From NCBI RefSeq assembly GCF_006874705.1, contig NZ_CP035382.1, positions 3,906,001 to 3,970,000 on the forward strand: a DNA stretch of 64,000 bases. Reading direction: 5' to 3'. Positions 27,539 through 36,214 of this stretch are shown here, piece by piece; position 1 is the stretch's first letter; the number at the start of each line of letters is the position of its first letter. This stretch comes from Leclercia adecarboxylata. GTDB taxonomy: Bacteria; Pseudomonadota; Gammaproteobacteria; Enterobacterales; Enterobacteriaceae. A model generated the notes under the pieces. The model did not search any database, had not been told where the DNA came from, and worked only from the letters and a program-made list of their open reading frames with translations. Position numbers and translations under genes: made by a program.

Positions 27539-28729
27539 CTAGCTCGCCTCCACGCTCTTCCGGGAAGTGAACCAGGTCAGCACCACCGCGCTCAGCAGCA
27601 AAATCCCACTCATTGCAAAGGTGCTTTGCCAGCCGACGTTATCGAATACCATCCCGCCCACCGTCGAGCCCAGCGCAATCGAGAGCTGGATCACCGCCAC
27701 CATCAGCCCGCCGCCGGCCTCTGCATCCTCGGGCAGGGTACGGGCGATCCACGTCCACCAGCCCGTCGGGGCTGCAGTGGCCAGCAGTCCCCAGAATCCC
27801 AGCAGCAGGGCGACGCTCCAGACGCTGCGCCCGGTCAGGATTAACATTCCGGCGATAGCAGCCATCAGGAGCGGAATCGCCATTAACGTCAGGTAAAATC
27901 TGGCGTTCAGGAAGAGGGCAACGATCAGCGTGCCAATAAAACCCGCTACGCCGATGGTGAGCAGGATCAGCGATAAGCCGGCGGCGCTGACGTGGGTGAC
28001 CGTCTCCAGGAACGGGCGCACGTAGGTGAACAGCGCGAACTGACCCATAAAGAACAGACCGCAGGCCAGCAGACCGATAGACACCACCGGCAGGCGGAAC
28101 AGGCGGAAGACGGTTCCGCCTGAGGACTGGCTTTTGTTCCCCTTCATGTCCGGCAGGCTAAACCACTGCCAGATAAAGGCTGCAGTTGCGACCGGGACGA
28201 GGCACAGGAAGGCCCCGCGCCAGCCAATAGTGGCCCCGAGATAGCTACCGAGCGGGGCGGCGACCACCGTCGCCAGGGCGTTACCGCCGTTGAAAATCGC
28301 CAGCGCACGGGCGACCTGATGCTGCGGCACCAGGCGAATGGCCGTCGCCGCAGACATGGACCAGAATCCGCCGATGGCGATCCCAATCAGGGCGCGCCCG
28401 GCCATATAGACCAGGTAGCTGGAGGCGAAGGCAATAATCAGCCCGGATGCCGCCATCAAAATCGTCATGCCCAGCAGGAGTGTTTTACGATTCATATTCC
28501 CGGCAATATGAGAAAGGCTCAGGCTGGTCAGGACCGCCAGCGCGCCGGAGATAGCAATCCCCTGGCCGGCCAGACCCTCGGTGACGCCCAGATCGCTGGC
28601 GATGGGGGTCAGCAGGCTGACCGGCATAAACTCCGATGCAATCAGGACAAATACGCACAGGGTCATGGCGAAAATACCGCCCCAGTACGCGCGCTCGTTA
28701 CTCTGTGTGGTTTGGCTCAGTGTGGACAT
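27539..28729 (-). CDS. MFS efflux transporter, NepI-like
   Basis: 396 residues, about twelve transmembrane segments, the same length as E. coli NepI, a purine ribonucleoside exporter. Shared motifs include EFMPVSLLTPIASDLGVTEG, GRALIGIAIGGFWSMSAATA and a late GWWTWIARTLPEDAEAGGGL. Exports a small molecule from the cytosol by proton antiport. No strong ribosome site before the ATG. It follows the alpha/beta hydrolase gene by 59 bases on the same strand, so both probably form one unit. The nucleoside assignment is by similarity only. Confidence 0.85.
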   Translation of the reverse strand: MSTLSQTTQSNERAYWGGIFAMTLCVFVLIASEFMPVSLLTPIASDLGVTEGLAGQGIAISGALAVLTSLSLSHIAGNMNRKTLLLGMTILMAASGLIIAFASSYLVYMAGRALIGIAIGGFWSMSAATAIRLVPQHQVARALAIFNGGNALATVVAAPLGSYLGATIGWRGAFLCLVPVATAAFIWQWFSLPDMKGNKSQSSGGTVFRLFRLPVVSIGLLACGLFFMGQFALFTYVRPFLETVTHVSAAGLSLILLTIGVAGFIGTLIVALFLNARFYLTLMAIPLLMAAIAGMLILTGRSVWSVALLLGFWGLLATAAPTGWWTWIARTLPEDAEAGGGLMVAVIQLSIALGSTVGGMVFDNVGWQSTFAMSGILLLSAVVLTWFTSRKSVEAS

Positions 28730-28788
28730 AGTCAGATTTCACGCTGGGGAAAATATCGCCACCTGCCAGAAACAGGTGGCGTAGAGGA

Positions 28789-29925
28789 TTATTTCAGGCT
28801 GGTTTTGAAGAACTGCTCAAACTGTGCAAACGGGATCTTACCGGCGACGTTGTCATACAGATCGACATGGTTAGCACCCGGAACAACCACCAGCTCTTTC
28901 TGTTTGCTGCCGACGGCTTTGTACGCATCTTCAGCAAAGTAGCGTGAGTGCGCCTTTTCACCGGTCACGATCAGCGTTGGAATAGCGATCTCATTGGCAT
29001 AGCTCAACAGCGGCATATTCATAAACGACAGCGGCATAGTCGCGGTCCATGCGCCTGTGGAGTTCACGGAGCGCTCGTGGAAACCGCGCGGTACCCGATA
29101 GTAATCAAAGAACTCTTTCAGGATCGGATGCGGATCCGCAGGCAGGGCTTCCGGCAGAATACGCTCCGCCGCGGTGACTTTGCCGTTCTGGTCGACATTA
29201 ATATCGTGACCACCGTGGGCGAAGGTGCCGTTTTCAGCATCCTTCCAGCGCTGCTCGTTCAGATACTGCAGAACAGCATGGCGATCGGCCGCAGAGTAGC
29301 GGTCTTTGCCATCGCCCACGCCGTGGCCCATCGCCCGGCTCATGTCGTACATCACGCTGGTAGCGACCGCTTTCACGCGGGTGTCCATGGATGCCGCGTT
29401 CAGCGCCATCCCACCCCAGCCGCAGATGCCGAGGATGCCGATGCGGTTGCGATCCACCTCTTTCTGTAATCCCAGGAAATCCACCGCCGCGCTAAAGTCC
29501 TCGGTGTTGATATCCGGAGAGGCGACGTTACGCGGCTGGCCGCCGCTTTCGCCAGTGTAAGAAGGGTCGAAGGCCAGGGTCACAAACCCTTTTTCAGCAA
29601 GGGTCTGGGCATACAGGCCGCTGGACTGCTCTTTCACCGCGCCAAATGGCCCGCTGACCGCAATTGCCGCCAGCTTGCGATCGCCCCGGTCTTTGGGCAG
29701 GTAAAGATCGGCCACTAAGGTGATCCCGTAGCGGTTCGGGAAGGAGACCTTACGGTGCTCCACTTTGTCGCTTTCGGCAAAGGTCTTATCCCATTTCGCG
29801 ATCATCGAAACGGGCGCGTTCGGATTCGTAGTATCTGCATAACTCATTGTTGTTACTCCACTTAAAGATGCGCATAGCAGCATCGCAGGTATGGCAGCTG
29901 TCAGTTTTCGGGTAAATATTTTCAT
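28789..29925 (-). CDS. Exported alpha/beta hydrolase (YcjY-like) with Cys nucleophile elbow
   Basis: 378 residues from the ATG at 29925; a GTG three codons upstream is possible. A signal peptide runs to about residue 30 (TTMSYA). The motif GICGWGG has Cys168 at the nucleophile position, and GANHVDLYD holds the probable His. Close in layout to the hydrolase at 21.4 kb: both share EQSSGLYAQ/EQTSGLYAQ and YGESGG/YTGESGG. Substrate unknown. Divergent from the frameshifted LysR gene and upstream of a NepI-like exporter. Confidence 0.82.
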   Translation of the reverse strand: MKIFTRKLTAAIPAMLLCASLSGVTTMSYADTTNPNAPVSMIAKWDKTFAESDKVEHRKVSFPNRYGITLVADLYLPKDRGDRKLAAIAVSGPFGAVKEQSSGLYAQTLAEKGFVTLAFDPSYTGESGGQPRNVASPDINTEDFSAAVDFLGLQKEVDRNRIGILGICGWGGMALNAASMDTRVKAVATSVMYDMSRAMGHGVGDGKDRYSAADRHAVLQYLNEQRWKDAENGTFAHGGHDINVDQNGKVTAAERILPEALPADPHPILKEFFDYYRVPRGFHERSVNSTGAWTATMPLSFMNMPLLSYANEIAIPTLIVTGEKAHSRYFAEDAYKAVGSKQKELVVVPGANHVDLYDNVAGKIPFAQFEQFFKTSLK

Positions 29926-30045
29926 AAGCGGCACCGGGCTGTGTTGTTGTGTGGAGTCCAGTATAGTTAGCAGAAATAGTGCTGATTAGAGGGCGAAAGC
30001 TGCTAAGATTCATACCATATTGTTATAAATAGGCGAGAGAGAGGG

Positions 30046-30931
30046 ATGGCGAAGCGGGAAAACTATAACGAGCTGTACCTGTTTATGCAGGTGGTAAGGG
30101 AGGGGAGCTTTACCGCCGCCGCGCAGCGGCTGGGGCTGGCCCAGTCAGGGATTAGCCGTTCCATTCGCGACCTGGAAGAGCGCCTGGGCGTCCAGCTGCT
30201 GGTGCGCACCACTCGCAGGCTCTCCCTGACCCAGGCGGGTGAACAGCTCTATCAGACCACCGAGTCCGGGTTTGATGCCCTGAATAGCGGGCTGGCTACC
30301 CTGGCGCATTATCGCGAGACCCCCCTCCGGCACGGTACGCATCAATGCCAGCCAGCACGCCATCGAGAAATGCCTTCTGCCAAAACTGGCGGTGTTTAAA
30401 CAGCGCTACCCGGATATCCGGCTGGAGCTGATGAATGAGAGCCGCTTCGTAGACATTATCGCCGAGCGGTTCGATGCCGGCGTCCGGTTAGGGCCGGAGG
30501 TGGGGCAGGGAATGGTCGCGGTACGCATTACGCCCGACATGGAGATGGCCGTGGTCGGCACCCCCGACCATTTACGCCGCTACGGTTTTCCCCAGACGCC
30601 AGCGGAGTTAGCGGCTCATCCCTGCATTGCCTACCAGTTTGCCGACGGCAGCCTCTACCACTGGGAGCTGGTTCAGGACGGGAAGAGCATCACGCATTGT
30701 CCCGAGGGGCAGTGGGCCCTGTCTGACAGCTATATGGAAGCCGAGGCGGCCCGGCTGGGTCTGGGGCTGGCCTATGTGCCGGTTGAGCTGGTGGCGGACG
30801 ATCTGGAGCGCGGGACGCTGATCCGGGTGTTGCAGCGCTACAGCCTGCGCATGGACGGGTTGTTCCTTTATTATCCCCATCGCAACGTATCCCCGGCCCT
30901 GAGAGCGGTGATCGATACGCTGAAAATCTGA
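30046..30931 (+). pseudogene. LysR-type regulator with a +1 frameshift in a C6 run
   Basis: Two overlapping frames together encode one LysR protein. The first, from the ATG at 30046, gives the winged helix SFTAAAQRLGLAQSGISRSI and continues to about residue 93 (HYRETP); the second, ending at 30931, carries the effector domain FDAGVRLGPEVGQGMVAVRI to the end. Removing one C from the six at 30320-30325 joins them as TPSGTVRINASQHAIEK, the expected family sequence, giving 294 residues. As written, the product stops at 30399 without effector domain. The cause may be a sequencing error, a mutation or slippage. Divergent from the alpha/beta hydrolase. Confidence 0.88.
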
Positions 30932-31029
30932 GGGTGTATTTTTTACATCCGCCTGACGGTACAAACCAATAGTTACTTTTTAATCGCATAATGCCTGTAT
31001 GGGCGTCATTTCGACTAAAGGAGCAATCA

Positions 31030-31251
31030 ATGTCCCATTCGTCATCAAGAAGAAAGGTTTTAGATAGTGATGGTCTCCTTGCGCACAGGGCGTCACATGC
31101 ACGGAGTTGCGTTAACCACGTTGCGAATAGACTGGGAATAACCCGCAGTGAGCTATTGATGAAAGTTGAGAAAGATACGGGGGCAAGTTTGGTATCACCG
31201 CTTACAGAAGATGAGTTAATGAAAGCGTTTTATTATATGGAAAACCTTTAA
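31030..31251 (+). CDS. Small protein of unknown function (73 aa)
   Basis: 73 residues from the ATG at 31030, with AAGGAG seven bases upstream, a strong site. Basic N-terminus (SHSSSRRKVL), then RSCVNHVANRLGITRSELLMKV, which could form a helix-turn-helix, and an acidic end. I do not recognise a family. A start at 30991 has no such site. It lies at the left edge of the AT-rich patch, 120 bases before the GIY-YIG gene, on the same strand. A DNA-binding role is only a guess. Confidence 0.55.
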   Translation: MSHSSSRRKVLDSDGLLAHRASHARSCVNHVANRLGITRSELLMKVEKDTGASLVSPLTEDELMKAFYYMENL

Positions 31252-31371
31252 GAGCGGCTGATTTGAACGAGTAACGATAGTTCATAAATAATCACCTGGC
31301 GTTATCAATATAACTGCGCAAGGAGATGGGATTTCGCAAGGTTTAACTTAAGGTGTTGATATATCTATCAA

Positions 31372-32346
31372 ATGATGATACATAAAAACTTTAGCATAAA
31401 TATGGATTTTAAAATGCAGTGGAGATTTTTAGGTTCTATATCAGAGGCCAGAATGTCTGGCTGTAGCGGAGTTTACCTTATCGTTCACCAGGGGCTTTTT
31501 AATCGCGTTGTTTATGTTGGGGTGAGTTGTAATGTTGGGAGAAGGATAAATGAACATTATGAAGGTTACCTGAGAGGAAACCGAACAATTTACAATGCAG
31601 GCCACGATGACGACGTATATCGTTTTATGTCAGCTTACAAAATTCACAACCATACGAAATACTATCAATCTTTGGCGAAGGATTATAAAATTTGGGCATC
31701 TACGACAGTGCCCTCTGATTCTCCTAAAAATTTATTAGCTAAAAGCCAAACTTTTGATGCCGCGTGGGAGGGCATTGCATCTGAAAAATATCTCCCTCAA
31801 CTGAAAGTGTGGGCCCTTCCAATGGCCAGATATTGTTATTCAAACGCATCCAGAATTGAAAGCGTTATTCAGACAAAGCTCGTCAGGGCTTTTGATTTAA
31901 GGGGTTTTTTTAATCTTAAATCTATAAGTATCTTAGGCAAAATTGAATACCCTTATTTAGAAAAGATTAAAGATTTTATTATTGATTCCCCCGATGTAGA
32001 CCTGGCATCTCAACTTGTTTTTAGTAATTTGAACACTAAAGGGATTGATGGCAACATTAGTAAAGAATTCTTTTTGCAACTTAAAGATGAAATTTTTCAA
32101 AGAGTAAGGGAAGCTCAGAGTAGACGAGCGATTCGGGAACATAAGGTTTCTCTTTATAAAAACTTTGGCAAACCCTGGACTTTAAAGGAGATGGAAAAAC
32201 TCAGAGTCATGCTAGTCGATTTTGATATGTCCCCAACAGAAATATCTGAATACCTTGGAAGAGAACCACGCTCTATTGCTAAAAAAATAATAGAAAATGA
32301 TAAAATTTCCAATCATAAATGGCGACAGAGCGTCGGATGGTTGTGA
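31372..32346 (+). CDS. GIY-YIG nuclease-domain protein with C-terminal helix-turn-helix-like segment
   Basis: 324 residues. The GIY-YIG fold is visible as GVYLIVHQGLFNRVVYVGVS (GVY at 33-35, YVG at 48-50), then Arg57/Arg58 in CNVGRRINEH and Glu163 in ASRIESVIQ, which match the catalytic Arg and Glu of the family. Residues about 270-310 (WTLKEMEKLRVMLVDFDMSP, then ISEYLGREPRSIAKK) resemble a Myb/SANT-like DNA-binding unit. The gene is strikingly AT-rich against its neighbours, a sign of transfer. No clear ribosome site; starts at 31372, 31402 and 31414 are possible. Could be a defence nuclease, a homing-type enzyme or a regulator. Confidence 0.72.
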   Translation: MMIHKNFSINMDFKMQWRFLGSISEARMSGCSGVYLIVHQGLFNRVVYVGVSCNVGRRINEHYEGYLRGNRTIYNAGHDDDVYRFMSAYKIHNHTKYYQSLAKDYKIWASTTVPSDSPKNLLAKSQTFDAAWEGIASEKYLPQLKVWALPMARYCYSNASRIESVIQTKLVRAFDLRGFFNLKSISILGKIEYPYLEKIKDFIIDSPDVDLASQLVFSNLNTKGIDGNISKEFFLQLKDEIFQRVREAQSRRAIREHKVSLYKNFGKPWTLKEMEKLRVMLVDFDMSPTEISEYLGREPRSIAKKIIENDKISNHKWRQSVGWL

Positions 32347-32522
32347 GTTGCATATTGACTGAAATAAACCGATCTGGAAAATGCCGCTTCTGGCACTCTA
32401 TGGACCCAGGTTCGGCTCTATGAATGAACGAGCAGAACCTTTTTCAGGCGTTCTGGTTTACAGGCGCTGGTTGATGTTAACGCGTAAACCTCAAAAGGAA
32501 GCGGTCTCCGGACCTTTAAACC

Positions 32523-32762
32523 TCACTCCGCAACCAGCCACATATCGGCCTCGTCAAACATCTCTTCCAGCATGCGGTTCAGCTTTTCCCGATCGCTTTT
32601 GCTGGCATCGCTATTCAGGCCGTTGGCCTGCATCGGCTTCACCTTCACCTCGGCATCCGGAAAGATCCGGTGCACTCGGGTGGTCAGTTCAGCCAGGATG
32701 ATTTCTCTTGCACCCGGAAGCCCCGCCACATTTCTTTTGTCATAAACCAGTTCAACGAACAT
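32523..32762 (-). CDS. msgA: MsgA, DinI-like damage-inducible family protein
   Basis: 79 residues from the ATG at 32762. Nearly the same as remembered Salmonella MsgA: MFVELVYDKRNVAGLPGARE to the end EEADMWLVAE type (here DEADMWLVAE). DinI proteins bind RecA filaments and modulate the SOS response; MsgA in Salmonella was linked to macrophage survival. A perfect LexA-type box lies 19 bases upstream of the start, consistent with SOS induction. Monocistronic. The AT-rich GIY-YIG patch ends just before it. Confidence 0.9.
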   Translation of the reverse strand: MFVELVYDKRNVAGLPGAREIILAELTTRVHRIFPDAEVKVKPMQANGLNSDASKSDREKLNRMLEEMFDEADMWLVAE

Positions 32763-32780
32763 CACACATCCCCTCAAATA

Positions 32781-32796
32781 CTGTTTTAATGTACAG
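32781..32796 (-). promoter_or_regulatory. LexA (SOS) box upstream of msgA
   Basis: CTGT-N8-ACAG with an AT-rich centre (CTGTTTTAATGTACAG) and a flanking TA, a perfect match to the core consensus, 19 bases before the msgA ATG. Confidence 0.85.
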
Positions 32797-32860
32797 CATT
32801 CTTACCGGGGCAATGACATCTGTCAACTGCCGCCCGCTATGCAGGCGGCAGAAGTGACGA

Positions 32861-35050
32861 TCAGAACAAGACCGAGTAGTTCAGGCCAAAGGTACGACCG
32901 CGTCCTTTGTAGGTATAGAGGTTCTCAGCACCGTAGGTTGGGCTGTAGAGCCCCGGTGCGCGCTGTCCCCATGCGGTGGTGTAGTCTTCATCCAGCAGGT
33001 TTTCCACGCTGAAGCTCAGCTTGCCCACCGGCAGAAGGTAACTGCCTATGAAGTCAGCGGTGTTATAGCCATCAATCTGCTTCCCGGCTTCATCAGACAA
33101 ATCAAACGTCTGCGTACTTTGCAGACGCAAGGTCCAGTCGCCCGGCGCCCAGCTGACCCATGCGCTCATCTTGGACGGGCTGGCGCTGTCTACCGTCAGC
33201 TTTTCCCATTTCCCGTCGACGCGGGTTTCCGATTTGATGACGTTGAAGTTTGCGCCCGTGCTCCACTCGCTGTCGGTGAAGAAATAATCCACCTGGCCTT
33301 CAACACCGTAGATGCGACGCTCGTCATCTTCGACGTTAATGGTCATGTCGCTTTTGTTAATGTTGATGGTTTTGTCAGAGAGCGAATAGTAACCGGCAAT
33401 CTGCGTGCGCAGGTTATCCCCGGTGTAGCGCCAGCCCAGCTCGTAAGCATCAACTTTAATCCCGTCGAGTTTTGAGTCGTTAACGTTAACGCTGTTGACC
33501 AGGCGATAATGGCCGTTTACCAGCTGATAGGTGCCGGAGCCGTAGTATTTCGCCAGATCCGGGATCTCAAAGCCCTGAGAGAAGTTAAACCACAGCTGCT
33601 GGCGTTCGGTCAGATGACCCAGAATGCCGGCGTTAAACAGCAGGTTGTTGTAGTCGGTTTTCCCGCCCGGGACCGCGTCTGCCGAGGTGGCTCTCCCCGT
33701 GGCGATAGCCTGTTGCTGGGCGTAACCCACAAAGTCATCGACCTTGTTTTCCGTGTACTGATAGCGCACGCCGCCGCTCAGGGTGATAGCGGAGAAGTCG
33801 TAGCTCGATTGCAGGAAGGGGGCGAGGTTGGTGATGCTGTAGCCCGGATAGCGTCCCACGTTATACGCATTATCCAGCTTCATGCCGCCGCTGGCCGCCG
33901 CTTTGCTGAGGTCGAAAAATTGCTGATTGGCGTCGAAGGTTTCATGTTCGGCATCCACACCCCATGTCAGCGTCAGCGCATCCAGCGGTTTGCTGTTGAG
34001 GGTCAGCTTGCCGCCGTAGAAATCGGTTTTTTGCTGCGAAGCGCCAATGCTGGTGACCCGGCCGCCTGAAAGCGTAGGGAAGGGGTAGTACGTCAGGCTT
34101 TCATCGCGGTAATAAATTTGCGCGAGCAGATCCTGGCCCCAGAAATCGGTGTTCGAATATTGCAGGTTGATCAGGTGGCGTTCGGTGCCAGGAATACGAT
34201 CGGAGTCGAGGTTATTTTTGTTGTATGCATTGCCGGCGCCCGTTACTGCCGAGAAGTTCTCGCCAAGATAAAGGCCGTGCTTACCGTCGGATTCGCTTTT
34301 GTAATACTGCGTGGTGAGCTGCAACTGCTGATGATCGTCAATATTCAGCGTGCCGGTGCCCATCACGTCCAGGCGGTCAGAGTATTGCAAACCGGTCTGG
34401 GTGTTATCAATGATCACTTCGTCGCCGTTGCCGTCGTACCAGCCGCCAAAGCGCTGATACGCCACTGACAGTCGCCCTGAGGCGTTGTCGTTGCCGCCGC
34501 TGACCGCCGCCGCGATGTTCTCGTCATTATCGTTATGGCTGTTGAAGCCCGTTTTCAGGCCGGTCTGAAACTCGACTTCCGTTTCCGGCTGGCCCTTTTT
34601 GGTGACGATATTGATTAAGCCCCCGGTACTGCCGCCGCCGTAGAGGGAGGTCGCCCCGGAGATGACTTCAATGCGGGAGATATTGAACGGATCGATGGAG
34701 TCCAGCTGGCGGCTGTCGCTGCGCGAGGAGTTTAAACGCACGCCGTCGACCATCACCATCATTGAACGGCCACGCATGTTCATACCGTAGTTGGTACGTC
34801 CCTGGCTGCTGACATCCATTCCGGGAATCAGCTGCGCCAGCACCTCTTTAAGCTCTTTGCCTCCCTGAACCTGCTGCTCAATATCAGCCTGCTCAATGAC
34901 CCAGGTGGTCTGCGCCATGTCGGTAATAGAGTGGTTTGTACGGCTGGCGGAGACCACCAGCGACTCTTCTTTTTGTCCTTCTGCTGAGGCATTAGCGGCT
35001 AGCATCATCAATAAACAAGGGTTTAAAGCCCAGGAGTAACGCGGTTTCAT
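32861..35050 (-). CDS. iutA: IutA, TonB-dependent ferric aerobactin receptor
   Basis: 729 residues from the ATG at 35050. Signal peptide, TonB box-like ESLVVSA, plug domain (LAQLIPGMDVSSQGRTNYGM, ISGATSLYGGGSTGGLINIV) and a 22-strand barrel ending in GRTFGLNYSVLF with a terminal Phe. Several blocks match remembered IutA, including ERHLINLQYS and PGGKTDYNNLLFNAG. It imports Fe3+-aerobactin across the outer membrane using TonB energy. No iucABCD synthesis genes are nearby, so it may scavenge aerobactin made by others. A start at 35089 is less likely. Fur-like sites lie upstream. Confidence 0.92.
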   Translation of the reverse strand: MKPRYSWALNPCLLMMLAANASAEGQKEESLVVSASRTNHSITDMAQTTWVIEQADIEQQVQGGKELKEVLAQLIPGMDVSSQGRTNYGMNMRGRSMMVMVDGVRLNSSRSDSRQLDSIDPFNISRIEVISGATSLYGGGSTGGLINIVTKKGQPETEVEFQTGLKTGFNSHNDNDENIAAAVSGGNDNASGRLSVAYQRFGGWYDGNGDEVIIDNTQTGLQYSDRLDVMGTGTLNIDDHQQLQLTTQYYKSESDGKHGLYLGENFSAVTGAGNAYNKNNLDSDRIPGTERHLINLQYSNTDFWGQDLLAQIYYRDESLTYYPFPTLSGGRVTSIGASQQKTDFYGGKLTLNSKPLDALTLTWGVDAEHETFDANQQFFDLSKAAASGGMKLDNAYNVGRYPGYSITNLAPFLQSSYDFSAITLSGGVRYQYTENKVDDFVGYAQQQAIATGRATSADAVPGGKTDYNNLLFNAGILGHLTERQQLWFNFSQGFEIPDLAKYYGSGTYQLVNGHYRLVNSVNVNDSKLDGIKVDAYELGWRYTGDNLRTQIAGYYSLSDKTININKSDMTINVEDDERRIYGVEGQVDYFFTDSEWSTGANFNVIKSETRVDGKWEKLTVDSASPSKMSAWVSWAPGDWTLRLQSTQTFDLSDEAGKQIDGYNTADFIGSYLLPVGKLSFSVENLLDEDYTTAWGQRAPGLYSPTYGAENLYTYKGRGRTFGLNYSVLF

Positions 35051-35126
35051 TATTATGATCGTCCTGATTTTTCGAGGTGTCGGTGGCATGAATGCCCCTT
35101 ACCGCAAGAACATCACCCGGTCAGGT

Positions 35127-35163
35127 GATAGTGATTATCAAGATGATATGAATAATCATTACA
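35127..35163 (-). promoter_or_regulatory. Fur-like sites upstream of iutA
   Basis: GATATGAATAATCATTACA at 35145-35163 shares the ATAATCATTA core with the 19-bp Fur consensus (about 14 of 19), and an adjacent GATAGTGATTATCAAGATG at 35127-35145 is a weaker copy. They lie about 80-110 bases before the iutA start. The remainder of 35051-35409 shows no gene, only promoter DNA for iutA and the DUF4142 gene. Confidence 0.75.
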
Positions 35164-35409
35164 AAGTAAACAGGTAATGTTAAAAAATGTTTCTATAATG
35201 GCATGATTTTAATGGGGTTTATTGGGGGTGCGGGAAAGGCGTGAAAGAAAACTCACTGCGCCACGGCGTAATACCGGGAAAGACTTCCGCCGAAACATGA
35301 GCGAGGAGAATGTTCCACTATACTGACAATTGCGGTTATCACTTATCCAGGAGGCGACGTGCGGTTAAATACCTGACACAACCTAATCCATGACCATCAG
35401 GAGAACAAA

Positions 35410-36003
35410 ATGCAAAAGCGTAAAACCTTGAAAGCGCTGCTAGCCGTATCGGCAGTAGCAGCGATGTTCTGCACTGTCGGCGTGCAGGCCCAGACGTCGT
35501 CAAGCGCCGCTCAGAGTAGCGCCGTAGGCCAGACCGGATCGATGGCCAAACTCAACTCCGGCGATGAAAAAGCGTTGAAGGACATGGCGCAGGCCAATAT
35601 TAATGAAGTTGCCGCCGCGAAGATTGCGCTCAGTAAGGCCGAGAGCAGCGAAGTTAAAGCCTTCGCGCAGAAGATGGTCGATGACCACGGCTCTGCCCTG
35701 ACCAAAGTCCAGGCGGTCGCCCAGCAGAAGGGCGTAACATTGCCAACTGAGCCGGACGCCATGCATAAGGCCATGGCCGACAAGCTGGAAAAAGAGAGCG
35801 GCGATGCATTTGACAAGATGTATATGGAAAACGCCGGCACCAAAGATCATCAGATGGTGCTGTCGAAGCTGCAGAGTGACGCCAAAAATATCAAGGACCC
35901 GGATGTGAAGGCCCTGGCCGACGCGCATACGCCGGTGGTTGAGCAGCACCTTAAGTCTGCCCAGCAGATGACGATGCAACCCGGCAAGGCAGAAAGTAAG
36001 TAA
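35410..36003 (+). CDS. DUF4142 periplasmic protein
   Basis: 197 residues. Signal peptide ending near VGVQAQ, a Ser/Ala-rich linker, then a helical DUF4142 domain (about 50-185) with EVAAAKIALSKAESSEVKAF and MVDDHGSALTKVQ, where the DH pair is family-typical. The family is ferritin-like in helical layout and of unknown function, often stress induced. AGGAG lies seven bases before the ATG. Lies between iutA and the guanidine operon, transcribed towards the latter, with a CCAGGA/TCCTGG hairpin (36033-36056) after it. Confidence 0.85.
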   Translation: MQKRKTLKALLAVSAVAAMFCTVGVQAQTSSSAAQSSAVGQTGSMAKLNSGDEKALKDMAQANINEVAAAKIALSKAESSEVKAFAQKMVDDHGSALTKVQAVAQQKGVTLPTEPDAMHKAMADKLEKESGDAFDKMYMENAGTKDHQMVLSKLQSDAKNIKDPDVKALADAHTPVVEQHLKSAQQMTMQPGKAESK

Positions 36004-36068
36004 CCAGGTTGTTCGGTGGGCGCACGTTTCTGCACCAGGATTTCCCTTTTACTCCTGGGCCCCTCCTG

Positions 36069-36085
36069 GGCACCACTACAGTGCA
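36069..36085 (+). promoter_or_regulatory. NtrC-like binding site
   Basis: Read on the minus strand this is TGCACTGTAGTGGTGCC, one base off the NtrC dyad TGCAC-N7-GTGCA. It lies about 84 bases before the -24 element of the sigma-54 promoter, a usual distance for an enhancer site. Confidence 0.7.
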
Positions 36086-36168
36086 CCCACCCCGCACTCC
36101 CTCACCAAAACGGTGAGATCCCACCCCTGTAAATTACCAACCCCCTGATAATCCCCATAAAAAATTCC

Positions 36169-36184
36169 TGGCACACCCCTTGCA
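36169..36184 (+). promoter_or_regulatory. Sigma-54 promoter of the guanidine operon
   Basis: TGGCAC-ACCCC-TTGCA matches the -24/-12 consensus exactly, with correct spacing. Transcription would begin near 36195, placing the riboswitch in the leader. Confidence 0.88.
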
Positions 36185-36214
36185 GAGATAAACGCGAAAG
36201 GGCAGCACCACACA

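Noticed and set aside
30392..30931. Independent gene for a LysR effector domain
   Set aside because: It lacks a ribosome site and joins perfectly to the upstream frame after removal of one C.
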